A stretch of 64,000 nucleotides of DNA from the NCBI GenBank assembly GCA_964035015.1, contig OZ036011.1, positions 12,191,594-12,255,593 of the forward strand, written 5' to 3'. Position numbers and translations under genes: made by a program. Below the pieces are notes generated by a model. It had not been told where the DNA came from, made no database searches, and saw only the letters and a list, made by a program, of their open reading frames with translations. How positions within the stretch are numbered: position 1 is the stretch's first letter; each line of letters starts with the position of its first letter. Below, piece by piece: positions 17,414-31,618 of the stretch. This DNA is from Corallium rubrum. Taxonomy: Eukaryota > Cnidaria > Anthozoa > Scleralcyonacea > Coralliidae.

Positions 17414-18070
17414 CAAGAAGTAAGGGGGCGTCCTTCTTAGCATAAGCCCTGGACCATCGCCAAACGACTTGGTCTCTGTGGTCTTTTCCACCGTACCTGA
17501 TTTAAACTTTATGTTGCATGGAAAATAGGTTGGGCCATTTTCAATCCTAGGTTTTGGATTCCTAGTGGCAGCCGACTGGTCTGGCGGGTTGGGGGCAAAA
17601 TAAACTGGCCCATTAACTATAACCACCCGTATAGCCAAGCCGTGGTTCTTTGCCGTGGTTCCAGTGGTCGCGCTGACGGGGCAAGTGGGGCCAACCACTG
17701 GGGCCAACGGCTGGGGCCAACGGAGGTTCCAGCAACTTCAAAAAAAGTGGTGCATGCGGTCAACCAAAAACATCCCTGGGAATAGTCCACGCCTTGGACC
17801 GGCTAAGCGCCCCACCAGCGGTCGAGCTGACGGTTAAAAAGTGATGGTACCAACAACTTAACAGGTCCCCGGAAAAAACCCTAGCGACGGTGTTGGTAAT
17901 CTAGCATAAAAAGTGATGGTACCGGGGCATGGAAAAAGTGATGGTACTGGGGTATGGCAATATAGCATAAAAAGTGACGGTACAGACCACTTAAAAAGGT
18001 GATGGTACCGGGGCATGGAGAAAGTGATGGTACCGGCGATTTCCCAAAAAAAAAAGTGTGCTGGTACCCC
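17414..18070. repeat. probable outer part of the Polinton right terminal repeat, with internal short repeats
   Basis: A stretch of about 45 bp at 17565-17610 (GGCAGCCGACTGGTCTGGCG and following bases) nearly repeats 17187-17230 inside the proven terminal repeat, so the two areas belong together. From about 17840 to 18065 a degenerate 15-20 bp unit containing AAAAAGTGATGGTAC recurs at least six times. Ordinary AT-rich intron sequence begins after that. The exact transposon end and target duplication cannot be set without the left flank. Confidence 0.55.
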
Positions 18071-18308
18071 CATATCCTATACTACTGATCTTGAAAACGA
18101 ATTGTTGCTATTAAAGTTTATAATTTTGTGAAGCACTCATAATTTTATAAACCCCTTTTCTGGCTTAAAATGTTTTTGAACGTAGCTTAAAATGTAATTG
18201 TTCATGACCTAACGTTCCAACACTCCTATCTACGCCTGAAGATTGCAGCAGATTAAACGTAAAAACAGGAATAATTAATTAGATTTTCTTTGCCATTTTT
18301 TGCTGTAG

Positions 18309-19621
<1,313 letters not shown>

Positions 19622-20938
19622 GTTCAAGAACTCATTAATATATAATATATAGTTTGATTTTTACCAAGAGTGGTAAAAGCCAACATGGATGCATCTAAAC
19701 TCTTTATTATTTTGAACGTGGAATGTGATCTATAACTAATTAGCCAATCTAGACTCTTATTAAGATCCTGTTGGTCAACTGTCCCGTCTGTCCGACATTT
19801 TTGTATTATTATATAGCCACACAGTTGGACAAGTACCGGAATAGTAAAATATAGTTTTTTCTCGTTGATAGTAGCAAAGTTTGTTAAATTATTAGTAAAT
19901 GAAATGATCACGCGGGGCGAACGGACATTTGTTCAATACTGTAAAAAAATAATAGATACAATCTGTGAATGATTGAACATTTTTTATATTATTATTACCA
20001 TTATCATAAAGTATATTGTAGGCACTCGTAATGGGATGCATTCCGAGGACTCGTGACTTTATACAAAATGACATCCTATGAAAGAAATCTTTATTACATC
20101 TATATTTTCGGTTTACATATTGTGACGTCATTTCCAAGTTACATATACATACATACATAGTTACATACATACGCAGGCATCCAAAATTTACAGAGCTGTT
20201 ATTCTCGTTATATATGCTTGGGCCGTCAAGATCTCCGCCGATCTTGTTGTTTTTTGGTCATTTGATATTACGACGTGACGTATTAACGATCACATTACCA
20301 TATATGTAAAATATTCAAGCAAAGTAAGTTGACTTCCTGCCGGCAGCCGACTCAAAGAAGATTATATTTTGAAAGGTTGACGAAGGTGGATGCGAGGTCA
20401 AATCTTATCTTCAGTGCTTGAAAGGTAAGTACCACTAAATTCATAGAATATTATCTATAATGAATGATAAACACGCTTGAGAAAGTCTATGTTCTGTTCT
20501 GTTTGTGATATTCTCCAATATGACACAAATCAACCACTTCAGTTTCACAATCATAATCATCTTCTGCTGGTATGTCGGTAATTCATAGTTGGTGTGATGT
20601 CTGATGGCTTTATCGATGTAGACTTGTAATATTACTCTGCTTGTCATTCAGTTTATAGTGTGAAATAGTTCACACCAAGTCAATAACATGTTTACTTGAA
20701 GCTAAGAAATGTAATTGTCAAAATGCAATATTCTATCGTAGTCAAGGACAACAATATTCACGATGTTCAGTCATCCATTCATGAATGAAATAAATATATC
20801 ACTAGCTATTTTATTTATATAGTCTGCTCTATGTCTGACATCAGAAGTATACACTTATAATTTGACCTCTCCAAAAGTCCACATGACATGTCAGTACACA
20901 AGGTAAGGTTTGACACCATCGTTTGACTAAACATCTAA
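19622..20938. other. intergenic sequence between tandem anoctamin genes
   Basis: AT-rich DNA without an ORF or repeat that I can support. It presumably includes the 3' end of paralogue A and regulatory DNA of paralogue B. Confidence 0.5.
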
Positions 20939-21046
20939 ACATTTATTCAAAATATTAAATAATAGATATTTATTCAAAATATTAAATAATAGATATTTAT
21001 TCAAAATATTAAATAATAGATATTTATTCAAAATATTAAATAATTA
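20939..21046 (+). repeat. tandem repeat, about 27-bp unit x4
   Basis: Four near-identical units each contain ATTTATTCAAAATATTAAAT, joined by AATAGAT. Confidence 0.9.
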
Positions 21047-21239
21047 CTTGCAACGCAGGTAACTGCTTGCAACATAATAATACTAGCTCTGTTCTCGGAA
21101 GTACAATCCAATTATTGCTTAGTCTAAGCTGTTTGTTTAGTTTAGATGTTAGCTCTGCAGTCTATCAACCGCAGCGCTTTATCAGAGAACATGTATATAC
21201 TCAAATCTGTCAAAACAGAAGACGTTTTGACGGTCGATC

Positions 21240-22360
21240 CAAGAACCTGCCCATTGTCCACCAATGAGCGTTCACTGCAATGAGCGTTCACTTCAGTCAG
21301 CGTTCACTTCAGTCAGCGTTCACTTCAATCAGCGTTCACTAGCAAAAATAGTATCTCGAGGAATTCCTGAAGAGTCAATTTCCCTTGTTAAGAACGCAAA
21401 AGTAATTATAAACTCGACTCCAGCAAACATAAATACTGGCGTTTTTTGTGCACTTCGCTATTGTTTTCCAATGGTCGTTCACTCCAATGAGCGTTCACTT
21501 CAGAAAGCGTTCAATCCAATGAGCGTTCACTTCAGAAAGCGTTCACTCCAATGAGCGTTCACTTCAGAAAGCGTTCAATCCAATGAGCGTTCACTTCAGA
21601 AAGCGTTCACGCCAATGAGCGTTCACTTCAGAAAGCGTTCACTCCAATGAGCGTTCACTTCAGAAAGCGTTCACTCCAATGAGCGTTCACTTCAGAAAGC
21701 GTTCACTCCAATGAGCGTTCATTCCAATGAGCATTCACTTCAATGAGCGTTCACTCCAATGAGCGTTCACTCCAATGATCGTTCACTTCAGAAAGCGTTC
21801 ACTCCAATGAGCGTTCACTCCAATGATCGTTCACTTCAGAAAGCGTTCACTCCAATGAGCGTTCACTCCAACGAGCGTTCACTTCAGAAAGCGTTCATTC
21901 CAATGAGCGTTTACTCCAATGTTCGTTCACTCCAATGAGCGTTCACTTCAGAAAGCGTTCACTCCAATGAGCGTTCACTTCAGAAAGCGTTCACTTCGGA
22001 AAGCGTTCACTTCAATGAGCGTTCACTCGAATGATCGTTCACTTCAGAAAGCGTTCACTCCAATGATCGTTCACTCCAATGAGCGTTCACTCCAATGATC
22101 TTTCACTCCAATGAGCGTTTACTCCAATGATCGTTCATTCCAATGAGCGTTCACTCCAATGATCGTTCACTCCAATGAGCGTTCACTCCAACGATCTTTC
22201 ACTCCAATGAGCGTTTACTCCAATGATCGTTCATTCCAATGAGCGTTCACTCCAATGAGCGTTCACTCCAATGATCTTTCACTCCAATGAGCGTTCACTT
22301 CAAAAAGCGTTCACTCCAATGATCGTTCACTTCAAAAAGCGTTCACTTCAAATTCTTTTT
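21240..22360 (+). repeat. minisatellite of over 1 kb, unit about 15-16 bp (GAGCGTTCACTYCAAT)
   Basis: Dozens of units alternate between a CTCCAATGAGCGTTCA form and a CTTCAGAAAGCGTTCA form, giving higher-order units of about 31 bp. The array ends 10 bp before the splice acceptor of the exon holding the likely start codon of anoctamin B. A non-repeat island at about 21345-21470 interrupts it. Long open frames inside the array are artefacts of the repeat. Confidence 0.95.
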
Positions 22361-22396
22361 CCTCATATAGGTGAAAACAAGTTATCAGGTTTTGTG

Positions 22397-25300
22397 ATGG
22401 ACACACGTAGTTCTCTCAACACATACCTCTTATTAAAGATAAATGGAGAGGAACCTCGTGAATCAAATAATGCAAGTACATCGCAGTTTGAACTGGAAGA
22501 AAGGGAGAACGACTTTCAAGAAACTTCACGGGCACGGCAAGTGTCGTGTGATGACGATCAGGAATGTCCAAGCGAGATATCACGTGACAAAAAAGTTGAT
22601 TTTATTCTTGTGCACTCAGGAAAAGACGAAAATGAAAATCGTAAAATTTACGAAGCAAATTTAGAGTACAGAGGTTTAAAACTGGTTCGTGAATATAATA
22701 CGGTTAGTGAATATACCTAATAACACTCCATCTTCCCTCCCTCCCTCCCTCCACCCCTCCCCCCCCTCTCTCCACGGAGTAGAAATGCCAAGGCAATATT
22801 TGATAATTCATTTAATTTCAACAGGAAAGCGATTTACATTTTGTGAAAGTACACGCTCCCCTTGATAAGGTTTTGTATCAGAAAGCAGAAGACATGAATA
22901 TTCAAATGCCAATGAAGAAAGTCCATGGTGCTGCTATCTTAGAAAATAACTCCAGCAAAAACTTTTTTGAACACCTTTATGAAAAATATCTGCAGAACTG
23001 GGATCCGTTGACGGTGAAGGAGCCAACCGTAAGAAAAAATCCAGTCAGGACAAAGACAACTTTTACTAAAACAAATGTAGAAGCTTTTGAGTCGAAAAAT
23101 GGTGAATATTTTTTTGAAAATGCCGAGAGAAGTAGGATGGTGCACCGTATTCTACAACTAACATCGTTTAGTAAAGACGAAAGAGAAACAAATGATGATT
23201 CTGAGGAAGATGAAGAAGCTAACAGCCGAGAGGGAGGACATGGTATTGAACAACTATGTCATGATGGTGTATACGAAGCTTATTACCCAATGCATGATGG
23301 ACCTTTGTTATCATGTGATGGGAACGTGGACAATGATCGTCAGAGGTTACAACACGACTGGGCGTCATTTTCTAGGATGTTCAAGTACCAACCATTAGAT
23401 GCTATCAGAGATTACTGTGGTGTACGAGTCAGTTTTTATTTTGCTTGGTTAGGTGTTTACACCAGTTTCTTAGTCCCAGCAGCTGTCGTTGGTGTTCTGT
23501 GTTTTCTTTACGCATTATTTACAATGGATGGCTCTGTTCCTTTACAAGAAATTTGTGATAAAAGAAACGAGAAATTGTTCTATATGTGTCCTCAATGTGA
23601 TCGTCATTGCAGTTACTACAGCCTTACATCCAACTGTCATTACTCTAGAGTAGCACATTTGTTTGATAACGGAGCGACTGTTTTCTTTTCAGTATTTATG
23701 TCCATCTGGGCCACTTTATTTCTGGAATATTGGAAACGCACTGAAGCAACTTTGGCGTTTAAATGGGATGTCTATAATCTACTGAAAGAATATGAACCAC
23801 TACGACCAAGATTTGTTGTCAAAGTCAAAGAAACAAAAGAGAATCCTGTAACGAAGAAAGCAGAACCATATATTCCAACAATTATCAGGGTGCGGCGCGC
23901 TCTTGGTGCTCTTGCAGTCGTTTGTTTTATGATTCTAATTGTAATTGGAACACTTGTTGGAATAGTAGTTTATAGAGCTTCAGTTTTAGCAGCATTGTAC
24001 GCTCATTCAAGACAAGATCTTCGTGAAAATGCTAAACTTGTCACGTCTTTTACTGCAGCTTCGATAAATTTAGTTTTTATTCAACTTCTTACATCTTTGT
24101 ACGTCAAGATTGCAGTGTTTTTAACCAACTGGGAGAACCCTCGAACTGTCTCCGAGTTTCACAACAGTTTCACGCTCAAGATGTATGTTTTTGAGTTTGT
24201 CAATACATATTCCTCCTTGTTTTACGTCGCCTTCTTTCAAACCAGTCTGATGAATGGTAATCCTGTCAAGTACAACAGGATTAGTGGAAGGAGAATTGAA
24301 GAATGTCATCCATCTGGTTGTCTAATTGATGTTTGTATTCAACTGGCAGTTATTATGATTGGAAAACAAGCGCTTGGACTCCTTGTCGAATTTGTTTATC
24401 CGTAAGTACTTGTCTATTCTGTTATAATATTCAAATTATCTCATCTCATGTCATGTGCATGGAATAACGTTCGTACAGGGAATGTTACATCCTGAGAAAG
24501 ATTAAAGCACGCGTAAGAATTAGAACAAAACCCGTTATTGCTTGCTTTTTTCTACGATATAGCAATTTTACAGGGCAATTACAGTAAAAAAAAATAAAAT
24601 GCTGGACTTATCTGACAGTTCTATAATTTCCGCTCATTAGGCTTTTGAACTCCGCTATTTTGAATGTACATGATGGCTCGTGATTGGTGCAGCCACCGAG
24701 TTCTCATTTATCAAGTCAAAATCCGGTTTCGCTTAGGGCGTGCCTAATAAGAATGTGATGACGTCATTTTCGCAATCGTGTTCATCTTTATAAAAGTAAA
24801 AAAAAAATTCTAATAAACTAACTTTATTTATACTGGATAACCCTATTAGTCATATCTAAACTGTTTTTGCCAGAGGTCCAGTAAGGACAATCTCTCATTT
24901 TTCTTTCGTGCTTAAACAATCATATTTATATATTTTAGGTGCTTTCGTAAACGTTGGTCTGACTGGAGGTACCGATCTAATTGTAGTTATGCTATTCTGC
25001 CGCAGTGGGAAGCTGATTATTTACTCAACCAAGAGCCAGAGTTTCGTATGTTTTATGAATACTTAGATATGGGTAAGCAATATAATGGTCATTGTAAATA
25101 ATTTGGCCATGCTTCTTAATTATAGTAAAACTTAAAATGTTGAAATCCAAAGAAGAACTGATCAGATTCATCGTTTTATTAAGAGTAAAGAAAACAAAGC
25201 AAGTGAGGAATTATTTAGTCATCGATGAAATAACTTTGATTGTTTATTTACTTTCACTATATGTTTGTTTTTTTCTTTCAGTCATTCAGTTTGGTTTTGT

Positions 25301-26751
25301 CACTATGTTTGTTGCCTCCTTTCCTCTGGCTCCATTATTTGCACTTCTCAACAATTTTATTGAAATGAGAGCTGACGCCATCAACTTTGTCATCAACTAT
25401 CGTCGGCGCGTTGCAGAACAAGTTCGTAATATTGGAATCTGGTTTAAAATTCTGGAAATATTGACTAAAGTATCTGTTTTGGTGAATTCGTTTGTCATTG
25501 CCTTCACTACCGATTTTATACCGAGGTGAATGGATAAGTCAAATTGATCTTTTGTTTCGAGGAGGCAAGTGAAGAGAGGAAAGAGTGAGGGAACCAAAGA
25601 AGGAAGCAAGAAAAGGAGGGGAAGCAAGCAGGGAAGAAAGAGAGAGAGAGGGAAAGAGAAAAAAAGGAGGAAAAGAGGAATGAAAAAACATAAGCAGGAA
25701 AGTAGAACGGAGCCAAGAGAAGGAGGGCCCGGGAGGATAGAAGAAAAAGTCTGAAGTAGGGTAAGAAAGAAGTAGTTAGCGTAAAGAAGAAAGGAGAAAA
25801 AGGGAAAAGAGAAAAGAGATGGTTGTATGAGTGAATAATAACAAAGCTAGGATGCTAGTTATTTCATGTATTCTATATAATATGTAGATTGGTGTATTAC
25901 TACGGATACAGTCCTGATCAATCACTGAGAGGTTATGTGAACAATTCATTGACATACATCAATATAAGTGACTTGGAGCAAAGACGTTTACCAGACAATC
26001 CTTACAGGAACCTCAATTATACTCTGCCATACTGCAGGTAAATTAATACTTTACTCATGGTTCTATGTGCATTAATTAGGATACAGTTGATCTACTAGAG
26101 GCAACGAATGTTGTTCATCCATAATCTGGCCACATTATTACAGTGTTATTCAGCTATATCAATGCTGATATTCAATGCAGTGTTATACAGCTATATCAAT
26201 GCTGATATTCAATGCAGTGTTATTCAGCTATCAATTACATGTGCTCCAGCCATCGTAACGATACATTACTTTAATTAAAACGGAGTTGGACTGAGAATAT
26301 AATGAGAACGTTGTTTGTTTGTTTTTTTCTTTAAAGGTTTAAAGACTACGTTGAGCCACACAAACCATATGGCGTTAGCAAACAATTCTTGTACGTGATG
26401 CTCTTTCGTGTGGTGTTTGTCATTGTCTTCCAATATTTTGTGTTTTTTATCAAAGATATACTGTCTTGGTTAGTGCCAGACGTACCCAGTTCAGTAGAGG
26501 CCAAAATTCGCCGTAAAATGCACGTGGCTCGGATGTGCTTTCGAAAGAGTGCCGTAGAAGCTACAAGAGAATCTTCAGTGAGAGAACGAAGACGACAAAC
26601 ATCTTGTAGTACATCAGACAATCAGGATGGAGAAATATCGCAATCTCAGCCGAAGAATGGAAATTCTCCTCGAATTAAGAAGGAGAATGAAACGACAAAA
26701 CAACAATATATTAAACCTAGTATCTACTTTCATAATAAGTCCTATGTTTAA
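22397..26751 (+). CDS. anoctamin (TMEM16) paralogue B, complete
   Basis: Six coding exons join in frame to 941 codons plus stop: 22397-22702, 22825-24401, 24939-25072, 25282-25525, 25888-26037 and 26337-26751, all with GT-AG introns. ATG 22397 lies 26 bp after an acceptor (22370), so a 5' UTR exon is likely upstream. The protein has a cytosolic N-terminal domain ([12 protein letters not shown], then [12 protein letters not shown]), the first membrane helices around [20 protein letters not shown], a Cys-rich extracellular loop (MCPQCDRHC), [18 protein letters not shown], and the [20 protein letters not shown] core with ExRxD. It ends with a hydrophilic tail. Members are Ca2+-activated Cl- channels or phospholipid scramblases in the plasma membrane; the sequence does not tell which. 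Paralogue A lies upstream in tandem. Confidence 0.9.
25560..25830 (+). repeat. degenerate purine-rich (GA/GGAA) tract in anoctamin B intron
   Basis: The stretch is almost entirely A and G on the plus strand, with AGGA, AAGA and GGGA words. It occupies the same intron as the clean GGGA/GAAA array of paralogue A and looks like an aged version of it. Reverse-strand open frames through it are compositional. Confidence 0.8.
26130..26235 (+). repeat. short tandem repeat, about 38-bp unit x3 (last partial)
   Basis: The unit contains GCAGTGTTATTCAGCTATAT then CAATGCTGATATTCAAT. It lies in the last intron of anoctamin B. Confidence 0.8.
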
Positions 26752-26808
26752 TTAAAGAACCTCAAGCAACTGATCACGATTTTTCTGCTTTTTAAAAATT
26801 AGAATTAA

Positions 26809-28447
26809 AGGGTATTGGCAATAAAAATTAAGTTTATCTCATTTGAAAGAACTCGTCAAATGGTATAAGAAGACCTTTTACAATTTTTCCGTATCTGTTT
26901 TGGTTTTGGAAATATTTTAACTAAAGACAGCGTGCTGTCCGCCATCTTGGAATTATTTTCGATATGCAAAATTATGCATGTGACGACATAACCAAGGGTA
27001 AAGTGAAATTTTTATCTTGCCAACCTTATGACATTATGAGCTAGAAACTCGACTTTTTGTTGCGCTATTTCCATTTTAAATTGATCCACAACATTTAAAA
27101 TATCCTTCCGTGGAAATCTGGTCACCCACGGGGTAGTTTCATCAGGTTTACCCCACTGACCTATATAATATGGACCGCGCACGCCACTGGGAGAATTGAA
27201 GCCAGCGGCCGCCATCTTACGGTGCTAAAATATTCGAATTCCGTAATTTTACCGGCCATGTTCGACGTCAAAAAAGACGTCGTTATTATCCGTAAACATG
27301 GCTGTTTTTGATATCAACAGAAACAGCACGCATTCAAGACATTTTTAATAGACAATAATTTGTCATCACTTACAAGACATCCAAAGGATCTCAAAACAAA
27401 GCTGAAAATTCGAAGGACTTCTGCATTCGGTTTTTGAAATTAACATGGTGTGATTTCCCGAGATCACTGATCCAGCCGTATTCACTCCCAGATTGGAAAA
27501 GTATACAATTGATGTAAAATATTTAAGCCCAAATTGAACATGGTCTGCATGTCCGTGAGCAGAAATTGTGAAGGTAAGTCTCATTTTTTTCTATCAGAAA
27601 AATAGTGTATGTTCTTTGGTAAATATTTGGATTTCTAAGCACGCCACATGGACAAAAGTGAATATTCAGAACATTTTAGGCAACCTTTCTCTCGATTTTA
27701 TTTGTCGTAGCAAAAGAAAGGCACTATAAACTCGTGTTAAAAACAAATAAAATTTGGCAATTGAACGATAGCCATGATGTGTAAACTTCGACGACTTCGC
27801 GCCGTTTATTTTGTATTGCTATGTTGAATAAATGCAACAAAAGGATTAAAAGTACTTTAAAACTACCTGTAAGTCAATATTTAATAAAATTGGTATCCAA
27901 ATATCCTGTTATTTTTTGTAAACGGATTGTTAATGAATTATCAATATAATATGTTCTAGAATGACCCGAGCCTGACGACAGAGAAAGACAAACAGAACAT
28001 ATGGAGACCGGCTTCGCCAAAAATTATTAGGACACGCAGATACACTGTAATTCTAGCTTTTATCATAGTTTTATATAAAAGTTGGAAAACGAATTACTTT
28101 GTTTATTGCAGTGATAAAATTTTTGGTATCGTTTGTAAGTTAAAAATACTTTTGATGGGAAAAAATCTATTTTTTGTGTTGACTATTGTGCCGTTTAAGA
28201 AAATTTGGCCTACACTATCAATAGCCTTATTGACAACATTGCATGGCCTTTGATGCTTATAACTTTAATAATAAAACTGTATCTTTAATAAATCAAGTAC
28301 AATCTCTAAATTTGAGGTAGCCTTGATAGGACACTGTTATTAATACGAAAATTATTAATTCAGTAGTTGAAAACTGACCCATATGCACAGTGTATATGAA
28401 AGGTCAGTGCTCGTGAACTGTTTATTTGGAAGAGTTTTGTTATATTT
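26809..28447 (+). repeat. left arm of the foldback element
   Basis: It pairs with 29536-30994 in reverse complement; the inner limit is at GAAGAGTTTTGTTAT. Confidence 0.85.
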
Positions 28448-28859
28448 AATTGCAGTAGTTAACTTTCCATATTTCATTATATTATTTATATGTACTACAA
28501 AAAATTTTCAAATAAAGTTAATATAGTATATTATTTATCAAAGATTGTGTAAGTACTGTATTCTAGTTTTATTTATTGCATTTTCATCTATATTTGACCT
28601 GCATGTTGATATTATTTTTAACAATTATTTTAAAGCCGGAGGAGGGCTAATTAATTAGACAATATGCCTATTAATTACACATGTATATATAACACACACA
28701 CACACATATATATATATATACTATTATATTATATTGAGAATCCTTTGAAGACTCTGAATTTCTACACTCATACCCAACACACCTTTGCATATTGCACTGA
28801 CCACACCTACATTTTAATATAACCTGACAGTTCAACATGATGGTGGTAAGTAAGCTAGG

Positions 28860-29203
28860 GCCTGTTTACAAGGAGGTAGGGTTACCCAAGCACTCGGGTT
28901 ACCCTAGTTCTCATACATTTCTTGTTTGTTGTATGGGTAACCCTATCATGCCACTAGGGTTACCCTAGTAGCAGCCGGGTTATTTTTGTCCTTGTAAACA
29001 TGTTTGGTAGGGATAACTCACCTACTTGGGAAAAGTTTTTTACTAGCTCCAGGCTTCTTGCACTGATTATTGGTGTAACCATGTCTATATAAAATTGACC
29101 TGGGAAGCAGGGTGACCCTACCTGTGAAATTTTGCTTGTAAACCCAGGCTAACTTTGACCCAGGTGCAAGGGTAATGTTATACCTCCTTGATTGTAAACA
29201 GGC
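28860..29203. mobile_element. inverted-repeat MITE nested in the foldback centre
   Basis: The termini GCCTGTTTACAA and TTGTAAACAGGC are inverted, and further pairing occurs inside (AGGAGGTA with TACCTCCT). The interior repeats GGGTTACCC-type words. The flanks (AGCTAGG and ACTAAGGG) do not give a clean target duplication, so the superfamily is open. Confidence 0.65.
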
Positions 29204-29535
29204 ACTAAGGGCTAAGACTGCAGTTCATGGTTGTGTTTTGTCAGTTTATACATTTTCCTTCTCACCAATGAGCTAGGAAGTACTATATTCGGCAATAAGG
29301 AGACTTCATGTCTGTACTTGGTAAATTTTTGTGGCAGTACTATACTAAGGAAGCTAGAAAGGTGTCTAGAAAGAAGCTAGTACCAATCAATTGCAGCGCT
29401 TGACATGAGGGTTTGTTTCCCCAAGAATGACACAACACTTTATATTTGGGTAGTTTTGATATTGTATTTAGTAGATTAAAGTTTTATAAATCAGTACTAA
29501 ATATAATGAAATATATTAAAATATATAAAAAAAAT

Positions 29536-30994
29536 AAATAACAAAACTCTTCCAAATAAACAGTTCACGAGCACTGACCTTTCATATACACTGTGCATAT
29601 GGGTCAGTTTTCAACTACTGAATTAATAATTTTCGTATTAATAACAGTGTCCTATCAAGGCTACCTCAAATTTAGAGATTGTACTTGATTTATTAAAGAT
29701 ACAGTTTTATTATTAAAGTTATAAGCATCAAAGGCCATGCAATGTTGTCAATAAGGCTATTGATAGTGTAGGCCAAATTTTCTTAAACGGCACAATAGTC
29801 AACACAAAAAATAGATTTTTTCCCATCAAAAGTATTTTTAACTTACAAACGATACCAAAAATTTTATCACTGCAATAAACAAAGTAATTCGTTTTCCAAC
29901 TTTTATATAAAACTATGATAAAAGCTAGAATTACAGTGTATCTGCGTGTCCTAATAATTTTTGGCGAAGCCGGTCTCCATATGTTCTGTTTGTCTTTCTC
30001 TGTCGTCAGGCTCGGGTCATTCTAGAACATATTATATTGATAATTCATTAACAATCCGTTTACAAAAAATAACAGGATATTTGGATGCCAATTTTATTAA
30101 ATATTGACTTACAGGTAGTTTTAAAGTACTTTTAATCCTTTTGTTGCATTTATTCAACATAGCAATACAAAATAAACGGCGCGAAGTCGTCGAAGTTTAC
30201 ACATCATGGCTATCGTTCAATTGCCAAATTTTATTTGTTTTTAACACGAGTTTATAGTGCCTTTCTTTTGCTACGACAAATAAAATCGAGAGAAAGGTTG
30301 CCTAAAATGTTCTGAATATTCACTTTTGTCCATGTGGCGTGCTTAGAAATCCAAATATTTACCAAAGAACATACACTATTTTTCTGATAGAAAAAAATGA
30401 GACTTACCTTCACAATTTCTGCTCATGGACATGCAGACCATGTTCAATTTGGGCTTAAATATTTTACATCAATTGTATACTTTTCCAATCTGGGAGTGAA
30501 TACGGCTGGATCAGTGATCTCGGGAAATCACACCATGTTAATTTCAAAAACCGAATGCAGAAGTCCTTCGAATTTTCAGCTTTGTTTTGAGATCCTTTGG
30601 ATGTCTTGTAAGTGATGACAAATTATTGTCTATTAAAAATGTCTTGAATACGTGCTGTTTCTGTTGATATCAAAAACAGCCATGTTTACGGATAATAACG
30701 ACGTCTTTTTTGACGTCGAACATGGCCGGTAAAATTACGGAATTCGAATATTTTAGCACCGTAAGATGGCGGCCGCTGACTTCAATTCTCCCAGTGGCGT
30801 GCGCGGTCCATATTATATAGGTCAGTGGTTTACCCTCGTTGCGACGACACCAATTTCGAGTTAATTAGATCCAATATTACAACAAGATTGCGGACAGCAC
30901 GCTGTCTTTGGTCGAAATATCTCCAAAACCAAAATTATACCATTTGACGAGTTCTTTCAAATGAGATAAACTTCTTTTTTATTGCCAATACCCT
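29536..30994 (-). repeat. right arm of the foldback element
   Basis: It is the inverted mate of 26809-28447, shorter by about 150-180 bp, mostly around 30830-30900. Confidence 0.85.
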
Positions 30995-31618
30995 TTAACA
31001 ACTACGAAGAGCATAGTAGGTAAGCTAACGAACTGTAACTCCAGGTTTGTGCGTGAGCAAAATAAAAAATATATATAAAAATAAAGATTGTACGCTTTTC
31101 TTTACAAAGTCATGTCCCACGAAGTGCTCGCAAGTCTTGCACGTATGAAAAGAAATCTTCTCCAAAAGCTGAAAAGGTTTGTTACCAAAGAATAATTTGT
31201 GTGGTATAGATGGATAGAAGGATTTAGAAACCTTAAATAAATGGTGGTTAGACTAATTTCCTGAGAAGAATTCATTGTTACGTTGAAATTACTTTCAGGT
31301 AAGATTCCTATAGCTGTCATGCACTATGCATGTCAAGACCGTACCTAATTTGAATGTTTTTCAAGTTGCAAACTTTACCAGTGAAGTTACACGAATATCA
31401 CATTTCAATTGACTGATTGGATGGTCTGATTATTTTTCTAATGGATTTTACATTATCACCATCGTTTCAAAAGGCCATCAGATTGTGTTGGGAGCAGTCA
31501 TTAGTTAAGAGGACATTGCGTGAGGAAGAGTAAGTCAGATCTTAGTGCGCCCTAAACTGAAGAGAAACAAGTCAATTAAGAACAAACGAGAAACGTGGAA
31601 GAAAGAAACGTGGCGAAG

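Larger units (their letters stand above)
26809..30994. mobile_element. 4.2-kb foldback DNA transposon flanked by TTAA
   Basis: The ends AGGGTATTGGCAATA and its exact reverse complement are each flanked by TTAA (26805-26808 and 30995-30998). Long inverted arms run about 26809-28447 and 29536-30994; the right arm lacks roughly 150 bp near its outer end, and much of the remainder is near-identical. TTAA duplications are typical of piggyBac and Kolobok superfamilies; the AGGG end does not settle which. No transposase frame is visible, so it is non-autonomous. A matching 72-codon frame in each arm reflects the repeat. It begins 57 bp after the anoctamin B stop codon, probably in or near its 3' UTR. 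Its transcript would fold into a long hairpin. Confidence 0.85.

Noticed and set aside
17132..17707. 191-codon ORF across the right Polinton end
   Set aside because: It is a GC-rich reading of terminal-repeat sequence with internal duplication; no gene-like features.
21240..22360. CRISPR-like regular repeats (also 59535-60475)
   Set aside because: The units are contiguous without unique spacers, and the host is an animal; these are minisatellites.
22271..22396. Upstream extension of anoctamin B into the satellite array
   Set aside because: A splice acceptor at 22370 separates the array from the exon, and the first ATG after it is at 22397.
27366..30615. Identical 72-codon ORFs in opposite orientation
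   Set aside because: Each lies in an arm of the foldback element, so the identity reflects the inverted repeat; no domain.
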